Of a stretch of 6,481 nucleotides of DNA, positions 1 to 4,766 are shown in pieces (positions within the stretch are counted from its first letter, which is position 1; each line of letters begins with the position of its first letter). The notes under the pieces were generated by a model, which saw nothing but the letters and a program-made list of their open reading frames with translations, did not search any database and had not been told where the DNA came from. The position numbers were made by a program, and so were the translations under genes. The stretch comes from Candidatus Uhrbacteria bacterium. GTDB lineage: Bacteria > Patescibacteriota > Patescibacteriia > 2-12-FULL-60-25. The DNA is taken from assembly GCA_023246415.1 (NCBI GenBank), contig JAHFIK010000043.1:1-6481 (forward strand), written 5' to 3'.

Positions 1-12
1 GAGCAAAGCATC

Positions 13-31
13 TTAATAGGTTTTTAATAGG
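13..31. repeat. Short direct repeat TTAATAGG x2
   Basis: The octamer TTAATAGG occurs at 13-20 and again at 24-31, 11 bases apart start to start, which is about one helical turn. It is followed by a 13-base palindrome with an odd centre at 35-47 (core CTCATGATGAG). Both lie upstream of the first promoter. They could be a regulator binding site, but the repeats are short and AT-rich and could be chance. Confidence 0.35.
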
Positions 32-84
32 ATTTCTCATGATGAGATGTCGTGGTATTGGAGGATTGAGCATGTCATGCATAC

Positions 85-113
85 TTGACGTTTTTGTCAA
101 AATATGGTATATA
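85..113 (+). promoter_or_regulatory. Extended -10 sigma70-type promoter with palindrome over the -35
   Basis: A -35 hexamer TTGACG (85-90) is followed by a 17-base spacer and a -10 hexamer TATATA (108-113). TGG at 105-107 gives an extended -10 element. Transcription should begin near 120, about 33 bases before the GTG start at 153. The -35 is the left half of an inverted repeat, TTGAC (85-89) and GTCAA (96-100) with six bases between, so a dimeric regulator could bind across it. Promoter elements are seen directly; the operator role is inferred. Confidence 0.7.
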
Positions 114-152
114 CCGATCCATCGAAAATGTTCGATAACAAGGAGCGTGATC

Positions 153-710
153 GTGCCAATTGATTCGAAAACCCCACAGCAACTGATCCAGGAAGCGTGC
201 GTCGTCGTCCGACGTAAAGCGAGGAATGAGCCACCAACATGGATCGTTCGCGTTGCGATACTGTTTTCCGCGCTGATCGTCTTGATCGGTTTTACGGTCA
301 GTATCGCACAGTCTCCACACCACCACGTTGAGTTGGAGAGTCGCGAAGGCGCTGTCCTGTTTCTGTGCATCGTCGCCGCATTCATTGTCTATCACTTGAT
401 CTCGGTGATTTGGACGAGGTATGCGGTGCGTCAACTCCAAAATCCAGAGCATCTTACTGCACGTGTTGCAGATTATCTGCTCGGCTTTAGTCGGCAACGC
501 ATTCACAACTACATTGAGCTTCGGAATGAAGTCAGCCGTTTTGGCGAGATGGTTCTCCTTCGCCACGGCTTTGATCACGAGGATCTGAAACTCGTTCAGG
601 CATTCGAGCAGTTGCTCGAGACGTATGCAAAAGGCGACCAAGTCGCGCTCGATGAGTCAGAGCAGATCATCCGCCAGGTCCTCGCACCGAAGACGGAATC
701 TGTTTCGTGA
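153..710 (+). CDS. Unrecognised two-helix membrane protein
   Basis: I do not recognise this 185-residue protein. The start is GTG 153, chosen because AAGGAG at 140-145 sits seven bases upstream and the promoter at 85-113 would lie inside the coding region if the upstream ATG at 39 were used. Residues 1-30 are polar and basic. Two hydrophobic segments follow, about 31-52 and 66-87, joined by a short loop carrying three histidines (56-58). Residues 88-185 are charged and look helical and soluble, probably cytoplasmic, with several Glu/Gln-rich amphipathic stretches. The gene looks like a single transcription unit: its own promoter upstream and an intrinsic terminator 34 bases after the TGA stop. 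It converges on yidD. No enzymatic motif was seen, so no function is proposed. Confidence 0.8.
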   Translation: MPIDSKTPQQLIQEACVVVRRKARNEPPTWIVRVAILFSALIVLIGFTVSIAQSPHHHVELESREGAVLFLCIVAAFIVYHLISVIWTRYAVRQLQNPEHLTARVADYLLGFSRQRIHNYIELRNEVSRFGEMVLLRHGFDHEDLKLVQAFEQLLETYAKGDQVALDESEQIIRQVLAPKTESVS

Positions 711-743
711 GACGAACGGCAATCCGGCCCGCAGCCGGATATG

Positions 744-784
744 AGAGAGGCGTGTGACTCAGCACGTCTCTTTTCTTATTTTTA
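744..784 (+). terminator. Intrinsic terminator of the first gene
   Basis: Bases 744-754 pair with 763-773 (two or three G-U pairs) around the eight-base loop TGACTCAG, and a T-rich run follows to 784. A second perfect hairpin just upstream (ATCCGGC 722-728 with GCCGGAT 734-740) adds structure to the 3' end. The reverse strand lacks a T tract here, so the signal acts on plus-strand transcripts. The stem-loop includes GTGACTC at 754-760, the heptamer that recurs elsewhere in the window. Confidence 0.75.
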
Positions 785-864
785 GAGCACAGTGCACAAG
801 GCACAGAGCACAGGCTGATCCCATTGTCAGCCTGTGCTCTGTGCCTTGTGCTCTGTGCTCTAAA
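781..864. repeat. 38-bp inverted repeat between convergent genes
   Basis: Arms 781-818 and 827-864 are reverse complements at 37 of 38 positions (the mismatch is 793 against 852) around the eight-base spacer TCCCATTG. The arms are themselves repetitive: GTGCTCTGTGC occurs at 834-844 and 848-858, a 14-base period. The right arm covers the yidD stop codon (860-862). Neither strand has a T tract right after the stem, so this is not a standard intrinsic terminator, though a yidD transcript would fold it into a very stable 3' hairpin. A partial relative lies at 5228-5262. Confidence 0.9.
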
Positions 865-1117
865 TCACTGGATCGTGTCCTCCGGGATTCCACGGATTGC
901 ATCGCAGGACGCGTTTGATCGCCATCGGCGTCCCTCTGATGACGCCGTATTTTTTAATCGCTTGATATCCGTATTCACTACACGTCGGATGAAATCGGCA
1001 TACCGGTCGTCGAATAAAAAAAGCGATCATTCCATGGTCCGGCGATAGCGTCCGCTGATAGATCCGGATGAGGAGTTGAACAAAACGTCGAGGAAGCTTG
1101 AAAATGAAATCTAGCAT
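860..1117 (-). CDS. yidD: Membrane protein insertion efficiency factor YidD
   Basis: YidD is a small, inner-membrane-associated protein that helps YidC-dependent insertion of membrane proteins. The 85-residue product has the family's hallmarks: an N-terminal amphipathic, basic helix (about 5-22), the YQ-x-x-LSP element (20-26), the cysteine motif CRFHPTCSEYG (40-50), and a C-terminal RCNPWNPGGHDPV segment. The length matches the usual 70-90 residues. I chose ATG 1117; a TTG at 1141 would add eight residues but has no clear ribosome binding site either. It follows rnpA by about 70 bases that are largely filled by the CGTGACT array. The stop TAG lies inside the 781-864 inverted repeat. The usual next gene, yidC, is absent; an unrelated gene converges instead. 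Confidence 0.95.
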   Translation of the reverse strand: MLDFIFKLPRRFVQLLIRIYQRTLSPDHGMIAFFIRRPVCRFHPTCSEYGYQAIKKYGVIRGTPMAIKRVLRCNPWNPGGHDPVI

Positions 1118-1153
1118 GATTACTTTTATGAATATCTCCAACCAGACTTTTTA

Positions 1154-1188
1154 CGTGACTCGTGACTCGTGACTCGTGACTCGTGACT
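1154..1188. repeat. Five tandem copies of CGTGACT
   Basis: Five perfect 7-base copies of CGTGACT run without interruption between rnpA and yidD. The last copy reaches the rnpA stop codon: TGA on the minus strand is 1190-1188. Read in the gene direction the unit is AGTCACG. The same heptamer recurs at 2504-2510 and 2548-2554, and its GTGACTC permutation occurs in the terminator loop near 754-760. Copy number may vary between strains through replication slippage. Confidence 0.95.
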
Positions 1189-1661
1189 CACTTTGCCTGC
1201 TCCGGATACCTCGGCTCTAACGGCGTCCGTTTTGTCGGTCGCTCTGTCCCTGTTGCTTTTGCGTACGCGATTTCGCCACGACGGCTGCGTGGAGATTTCG
1301 GTGGGCGAGTCATCGGACGCTCAAGCTCTTTTGGCATCTTTTCAAGGAGATGACCGATGGATTCTCGAAGTGCGACAAAATCAGATGTGATGACCTCCGG
1401 TCGTCCGACAAAAATGAGATCGTATCCTGGTGGAACCGTTGGGAGGAACGGTCGGAACGCTTCACGCATCCGGCGGCGGATGAGGTTGCGCGTCACTGCT
1501 TTTTTAAACATTTTGCCAGAGGCGACGAATCCGATTTTTGATGGGGTCGATCCGCTCTTCCAAGCGCGCAATACACAAAACGGGCCATACATCGGTCGGC
1601 CTTTGACGGAGAGCTTTGCAAAGTCGCGCTCATGGCGCAGACGATGTGGCTTGGGGAGCAT
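1188..1661 (-). CDS. rnpA: Ribonuclease P protein component RnpA
   Basis: RnpA is the protein subunit of RNase P, which binds the catalytic RNA and the 5' leader during removal of precursor tRNA leaders. The 157-residue product shows the family fold order: N-terminal LRHERDF (8-14), the strand IGFVASGKM (43-51), and the basic RNR-type signature centred on AVTRNLIRRRMREAFR (55-70), followed by YDLIFVGRPEV. The family is typically about 110-125 residues; this one carries an extra tail from about residue 113 that is rich in Arg, Lys and Pro and probably disordered, possibly RNA binding. Start ATG 1661 has AGGA seven bases upstream. It lies 24 bases after rpmH, separated by a terminator-like hairpin, so it is probably made from read-through of the rpmH transcript. 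Confidence 0.95.
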   Translation of the reverse strand: MLPKPHRLRHERDFAKLSVKGRPMYGPFCVLRAWKSGSTPSKIGFVASGKMFKKAVTRNLIRRRMREAFRPFLPTVPPGYDLIFVGRPEVITSDFVALRESIGHLLEKMPKELERPMTRPPKSPRSRRGEIAYAKATGTERPTKRTPLEPRYPEQAK

Positions 1662-1675
1662 GGAAGTATCCTACC

Positions 1676-1700
1676 AAAAAGGCGCTTAGCGCGCCTTTTT
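1676..1700 (-). terminator. Hairpin terminator or attenuator between rpmH and rnpA
   Basis: The ten-base arms AAAAAGGCGC (1676-1685) and GCGCCTTTTT (1691-1700) are perfect complements around a five-base loop. In the rpmH direction this gives a GC stem followed by five T residues, a classic intrinsic terminator. The rpmH stop TAA (1688-1686) forms part of the loop, so a terminating ribosome would cover the hairpin. Partial termination here would let L34 be made in larger amounts than RnpA. The symmetry makes it functional on either strand. Confidence 0.8.
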
Positions 1701-1844
1701 TGTGGCTTTGATGGCAATGGCCTTCCGCCCTTTGGTGCGGCGTCGGGAAAGCACTTGCTTTCCTTTGCTCGTGCTCATGCGTGAGCGGAATCCGTGCACG
1801 CGTGCGCGGTGGCGCTTTTTCGGCTGGTACGTTCGCTTTGGCAT
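1686..1844 (-). CDS. rpmH: 50S ribosomal protein L34
   Basis: This short gene encodes 52 residues beginning MPKRTYQPKKRHRARVHGF, the L34 signature, and continues with the conserved S-R-M-S-T-S-K-G-K-Q-V-L-S-R-R-R-x-K-G-R-K core. L34 is a basic protein buried in the 23S rRNA of the large subunit. Usual length is 44-47; the extra residues form a short lysine/alanine-rich tail. Start ATG 1844 is fixed by the conserved N terminus. No Shine-Dalgarno sequence precedes it on the minus strand (the bases read CCTCCTACGAT), which is unusual for a highly expressed gene. It heads the rpmH-rnpA-yidD block; divergent to it is a small membrane protein gene rather than the common dnaA. Confidence 0.97.
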   Translation of the reverse strand: MPKRTYQPKKRHRARVHGFRSRMSTSKGKQVLSRRRTKGRKAIAIKATKKAR

Positions 1845-1856
1845 ATCGTAGGAGGC

Positions 1857-1885
1857 ATCATGCCAGTTCTATGGGAATTAATCAA
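1857..1885 (-). promoter_or_regulatory. Possible rpmH promoter
   Basis: On the minus strand TTGATT (1885-1880) is separated by 17 bases from CATGAT (1862-1857); each hexamer matches consensus at four positions. Transcription would begin only about six bases before the rpmH ATG, giving a nearly leaderless mRNA, which would agree with the missing ribosome binding site. The -10 overlaps the palindrome GGCATCATGCC. This is the best candidate I see but it is weak. Confidence 0.28.
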
Positions 1886-1943
1886 GTAGCGGCGTATCGC
1901 ATGCGCCAAAGAGAGGAATGGCGTATCTGCGCGTGTAGGTCGC

Positions 1944-1972
1944 TTGACATCCCCCAGGACCAAGCATAGCGT
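1944..1972 (+). promoter_or_regulatory. Possible promoter of the small Ser/Asp-tailed protein gene
   Basis: A consensus -35 TTGACA (1944-1949) is followed 17 bases later by TAGCGT (1967-1972), a poor -10. It is placed correctly, about 40 bases before the ATG at 2012, in the divergent gap with rpmH. The perfect -35 supports it, and the weak -10 suggests either low activity or need for an activator. Confidence 0.38.
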
Positions 1973-2011
1973 TCTCTTTGTCCCGTGAGTCGTTCCTTTG
2001 AAAGGGTCATC

Positions 2012-2341
2012 ATGGAAACGTTTATGCGTGGTCTTGCCGACTGGCTGGTCGGTTGGTTTGGTCCGTTTGGGATCATGATTCTGCTCATGATCATCTTCTT
2101 TTGGTGGATGATTCCGATCGTCGCACTGATGGGAATCGCCTGGGTCTGCTGTGAAATTTCTGATTTCATCGCTTGGGCACGACGAGGATTCAAGCGATTA
2201 CCGAAAGAAACGACGAGCTATAGCTATGCCTATTCGTCATGCGGCTCAAGCTCAAGCTCGGATGACGATGATACGTCGTCCACAGCGGAATCTCCGCCCG
2301 ATGATCAAGGACCTACGCCAGATTATTGGCGCGGATACTAG
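2012..2341 (+). CDS. Small membrane protein with Ser/Asp-rich tail
   Basis: I do not recognise this 109-residue protein. ATG 2012 is preferred to GTG 1985 because AAAGG (2001-2005) lies six bases before it. Residues 11-47 are strongly hydrophobic and tryptophan rich, long enough for two helices broken near Pro35 or one long helix, with a basic patch after them (57-65, ARRGFKRLPKE) that should stay in the cytoplasm. The rest is low complexity: a Tyr/Ser stretch (69-76), five serines followed by four aspartates (79-87), then a Pro/Asp-rich end finishing YWRGY. The tail is probably disordered. The gene stands alone between a possible promoter and a strong terminator, divergent from rpmH and upstream of the DedA gene. 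Confidence 0.72.
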   Translation: METFMRGLADWLVGWFGPFGIMILLMIIFFWWMIPIVALMGIAWVCCEISDFIAWARRGFKRLPKETTSYSYAYSSCGSSSSSDDDDTSSTAESPPDDQGPTPDYWRGY

Positions 2342-2375
2342 AACAGACGGGTGACGCGAATACGCACTAACCTCG

Positions 2376-2406
2376 AACGCCGAAGCAACTGTCTTCGGCG
2401 TTTCTG
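2376..2406 (+). terminator. Intrinsic terminator after the small membrane protein gene
   Basis: AACGCCGAAG (2376-2385) pairs perfectly with CTTCGGCGTT (2393-2402) around a seven-base loop, followed by a short T-rich run (TTTCT). It starts 34 bases after the TAG stop. The minus strand has no T run after the stem, so it serves plus-strand transcription. Confidence 0.75.
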
Positions 2407-2420
2407 TATGCTGTTATCCA

Positions 2421-2426
2421 TATAAT
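2421..2426 (+). promoter_or_regulatory. Consensus -10 hexamer, possible DedA gene promoter
   Basis: A perfect TATAAT lies 122 bases before the likely GTG start of the DedA gene and just after the preceding terminator. No recognisable -35 sits 16-18 bases upstream, where the terminator stem is, and there is no TG extension. If used, the leader would carry the 2501-2554 hairpin element. Otherwise nothing else stands out in 2409-2500. Confidence 0.25.
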
Positions 2427-2500
2427 GGTCATCGTCGTCGCACCAATCATCGCAAATACATCGTCTTCGATAGCAGAAGCTGATACGATAGCCTCCAAGA

Positions 2501-2554
2501 ACTCGTGACTCGCCTGTCCCCCGAAGTTCTGACGAAGGGGGATGACTCGTGACT
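2501..2554. repeat. Hairpin element flanked by 10-bp direct repeats
   Basis: ACTCGTGACT occurs at 2501-2510 and exactly again at 2545-2554. Between them are 34 bases holding an inverted repeat: TCCCCC (2517-2522) with GGGGGA (2537-2542), extended inside by TTC (2527-2529) with GAA (2534-2536) around the loop TGAC. The direct repeats contain the CGTGACT heptamer of the 1154-1188 array. The layout resembles a tiny insertion with target duplications or a REP-like unit. The right repeat contains GTG 2549, the likely DedA start, and the G run is its ribosome binding site. Confidence 0.75.
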
Positions 2555-3178
2555 TCACCCTGCATGAACTCCTTTCTCCTCTGGATCCTCTCCTTCATTG
2601 TCCTCTATAAGTACGCGGCGATTTTTATTATTCTGATGTTCGGAGGATTGTTGACGCCCTATCCGGCCGGAGCCGTGATTACCGGATCCGCATTTTTAGC
2701 CACGGGCGGGTATCTCAATTTGAATTTGGTTATCCTGACCTCGTTTATCGGAAGCGTCGTTGGCGATGTGATTGGATATTGGTTTACCATTTTTTTCGGT
2801 GAACGGATTCTCGGATTCCTTGGGTTGCGTCGCGCAATGCGGGACGCACGTGTTCGGAGTGTGTTTGCTCATTTTGCATCGCGACCATTGATGACGATTT
2901 TTTTAAGTCGTTTTGCATTCACGCAAGTCGTGAATATTTTTGCAGGACTTGCAAAGGTTTCATTTAAAAAATTCTTTTTCGTAAGTGCATTCGGTGAACT
3001 GCTTGATGTGCTGGTTCTCATCGCCCTGGGCGTCTTTTTTGGTGATAATGTGAATTTGATTTTTAATATTCTCGGCGTGTTTGGAACCGTGGTCGCGATC
3101 TTTCTTGTTGGATTCATTCTGCTTGGAATAAAAAAATCCCGTCAGCATCGGGATGGATCGAAATCGTTACTTCCGTAG
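2549..3178 (+). CDS. DedA/VTT-family membrane protein
   Basis: DedA-family proteins are polytopic membrane proteins linked to membrane homeostasis and proton-dependent or lipid transport. This 209-residue product has the family's length and layout: hydrophobic segments at about 9-32, 41-84, 112-134 and 142-206, with reentrant-type GSVVGDVIGYWFTIFFG (68-84) and the later LSRF...AGLAKVSFKKFF...G...D...LGVFFG block (119-165). Asp73 and Arg121 fit conserved charged positions. The region around 36-42 (TPYPAGA) lacks the glutamate usually seen after the Pro-x-Pro, so activity may differ. GTG 2549 is chosen because a G-rich AAGGGGG (2535-2541) lies seven bases upstream; ATG 2564 is in frame but has no ribosome binding site. 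The gene converges with the transporter gene, 17 bases away. Confidence 0.85.
   Translation: MTSPCMNSFLLWILSFIVLYKYAAIFIILMFGGLLTPYPAGAVITGSAFLATGGYLNLNLVILTSFIGSVVGDVIGYWFTIFFGERILGFLGLRRAMRDARVRSVFAHFASRPLMTIFLSRFAFTQVVNIFAGLAKVSFKKFFFVSAFGELLDVLVLIALGVFFGDNVNLIFNILGVFGTVVAIFLVGFILLGIKKSRQHRDGSKSLLP
3130..3154 (-). terminator. Terminator of the NRAMP gene, inside the DedA coding region
   Basis: On the minus strand ATCCCG (3154-3149) pairs with CGGGAT (3141-3136) around a seven-base loop and is followed by a run of T residues (complement of A 3130-3136). It lies 42 bases beyond the NRAMP stop, within the last 17 codons of the convergent DedA gene. The opposite strand has the A run before the stem, so it would not terminate DedA transcription. 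Confidence 0.75.
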
Positions 3179-3195
3179 CTCACGCCGTGCAAGGA

Positions 3196-4569
3196 CTACG
3201 GCATCGCAATCGCGCCAATCGTGGCGACACCGACGATGGTCATCATCGCGACAATCAACCAGCCAAGAACGGTCATGAACGGGTGGTTTTTTCGGTGGCC
3301 CATGACGCCGTGATCTGAGCTGAGTTTGACGATGAAGAACAGGATGATCGGCGCGACGATTCCGTTTAACACCGCGGCATAGAGGAGCGCCCGAATCGGA
3401 TCAAGTCCGACGAAATTCAAGATGAACCCGATGATCATCGCAATGATGATGATCCCGTAGAACGCGCGTGCTTCTTTGATTTTTCGATACAGGCCAAACT
3501 TCCAATTGAAACTTTCTGACAGCGCATAACTTGCGCTTCCGGCAAGGACTGGAATGGCGAGGAATCCAACGCCAAGAATGCCGATGGCAAAGAGGAGGGA
3601 GGCGAAGGGACCGGCAATCGGCTTGAGGGCGAGAGCGGCATGCGCCGCCGTTCCAATGTTGGTGATGCCGTTGACGTTGAGGGCGCCCGCGCAGGTTAGA
3701 ATGATGAAGAACATGACGATGTTTGAGAAAAACATCCCGCTCCACACATCGATCCGCATTTTTTTAATGTCCGAATCCTGCATGTGGCTTTTTCGAAGCC
3801 GAAGCGTTCGGAGTCCTTGCAGAATGCGCTCTTCAACTTCTTGCGATGTCTGCCAGAAGAAGAGGTATGGGGAAATAGTGGTTCCAAGGATCGCACATAC
3901 AAGGATCACCTCTTCTTTTGAAGACGTGAGGGTTGGAATGACGGTTGCGCGAAGCGCCATGCCCCAATCGATATGCACCATGAACGCGGACACGACATAC
4001 GCGAGTAAGACGAGAGCGAGGTATTTGAGGAATTTCGCGTAGCGAGCGTAGGTGGTGTAGATCTGGAGGAGGAGCATGACGACCGTAAAAATCACGAGGA
4101 GTGCCCAAGATGGAATTTCTGGAACAACAAGTCGCGCCGCTTCCGACATCGCGCCAAGATCTGCGCCGATGTTGAACGCATTCGCGATCAGAAGAACGAA
4201 CGCACAGGTATAGAGCGCCGCTTTCGGGAAGTGGCGTCGAATGTTTGCGGCCAGCCCTTCGCCCGTCACGAGGCCGATCCGCGCACACATTTCTTGGATA
4301 ACGGCCATCAGTGGAAACGTGAACGGGGCGAGCCACAAGAATTTAAATCCAAATTGCGCACCGGTCTGTGAGTACGTGGCGATCCCGGAAGGGTCATCGT
4401 CCGATGCCCCGGTTGTGAGTCCTGGTCCTAAGGTATTCCAATACTCCTCCGCTTTGCGGAATGGAGATTTGCTAATCATGACTCGTTCGACATCTTCAAT
4501 GACATCGACCGTATCTTCAATGGCGATGGCCGGTGCTTCTGCAACCCGTTTCAAGAATGCTTTTGTCAT
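3196..4569 (-). CDS. NRAMP-like divalent metal transporter, altered metal site
   Basis: This 457-residue protein belongs to the NRAMP/SLC11 superfamily of inner-membrane metal importers, with about 11 hydrophobic helices and the LeuT-type arrangement. GPGLTTGASDDDPSGIATY (48-66) is helix 1: the canonical DPGN is DPSG (59-62), keeping the Asp but replacing the Asn. In helix 6 the usual MPH motif is replaced within ILGTTISPYLFFWQTSQE (227-244). Such changes occur in the NRAMP-related magnesium transporter clade, so Mg2+ is a plausible substrate and Mn2+/Fe2+ import is less certain. Residues 1-46 form an acidic, probably cytoplasmic extension. ATG 4569 is preferred over upstream TTG 4680 or ATG 4638, because those would place the terminator or promoter in the coding region. 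No Shine-Dalgarno is visible. It has its own promoter and terminator. Confidence 0.9.
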   Translation of the reverse strand: MTKAFLKRVAEAPAIAIEDTVDVIEDVERVMISKSPFRKAEEYWNTLGPGLTTGASDDDPSGIATYSQTGAQFGFKFLWLAPFTFPLMAVIQEMCARIGLVTGEGLAANIRRHFPKAALYTCAFVLLIANAFNIGADLGAMSEAARLVVPEIPSWALLVIFTVVMLLLQIYTTYARYAKFLKYLALVLLAYVVSAFMVHIDWGMALRATVIPTLTSSKEEVILVCAILGTTISPYLFFWQTSQEVEERILQGLRTLRLRKSHMQDSDIKKMRIDVWSGMFFSNIVMFFIILTCAGALNVNGITNIGTAAHAALALKPIAGPFASLLFAIGILGVGFLAIPVLAGSASYALSESFNWKFGLYRKIKEARAFYGIIIIAMIIGFILNFVGLDPIRALLYAAVLNGIVAPIILFFIVKLSSDHGVMGHRKNHPFMTVLGWLIVAMMTIVGVATIGAIAMP

Positions 4570-4583
4570 GTGAACTACTGGGT

Positions 4584-4592
4584 ATTGTAGCA
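4584..4592 (-). promoter_or_regulatory. Extended -10 promoter of the NRAMP gene
   Basis: Read on the minus strand, TGC followed by TACAAT (4592-4584) forms an extended -10 element. There is no convincing -35 17 bases upstream. Transcription would begin near 4577, giving a leader of about eight bases, in keeping with the missing ribosome binding site before ATG 4569. Confidence 0.45.
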
Positions 4593-4678
4593 GGTGCGTC
4601 GGGAAGAAGATGAAATAGGCGACACGCCCCTGTGTCATCTCTGTATCGGACGGCGCGTGATCGGTTGTCCGCGAATGC

Positions 4679-4707
4679 AAAAGGACGTCGCGAGTTGTGC
4701 GACGTCC
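4679..4707 (-). terminator. Intrinsic terminator of the unrecognised 125-residue protein gene
   Basis: GGACGTCGC (4683-4691) and GCGACGTCC (4699-4707) form a perfect nine-base stem with a seven-base loop. On the minus strand it is followed by four T residues (4682-4679). It lies 60 bases after the TAA stop at 4767 and before the NRAMP promoter, separating the two minus-strand genes into independent units. Confidence 0.72.
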
Positions 4708-4766
4708 CTGCGGGAGGTTCTGAGCGATAGTGGATCGATGGTAACGCCGTGGTTCAGCGGAAATGG

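Noticed and set aside
39..152. Upstream ATG extension of the first gene
   Set aside because: It would put the strong promoter (85-113) and ribosome binding site inside the coding region; GTG 153 has a well-placed AAGGAG.
75..641. 188-residue open frame on the minus strand
   Set aside because: It lies opposite the better supported first gene, lacks a recognisable domain, and its composition looks like a reverse-strand shadow.
1154..1188. Possible CRISPR array
   Set aside because: The 7-base units are directly contiguous with no spacers, and no cas genes are present.
1860..1889. Nine-codon plus-strand frame with AGGAGG just before its ATG
   Set aside because: The ribosome binding site is strong but only four bases away, the frame is tiny, and no promoter points to it; it might be chance.
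2338..2598. 86-residue minus-strand frame across the DedA leader
   Set aside because: It runs through a terminator and the repeat element, has low-complexity Arg/Asp runs and no family features.
3554..4042. 162-residue plus-strand frame opposite the NRAMP gene
   Set aside because: Met/Arg-rich composition typical of an antisense shadow; the minus strand carries the conserved transporter.
4570..4680. 37-residue N-terminal extension of the NRAMP protein from TTG 4680
   Set aside because: TTG start without a ribosome binding site, overlapping the upstream gene's terminator tail and the likely promoter.
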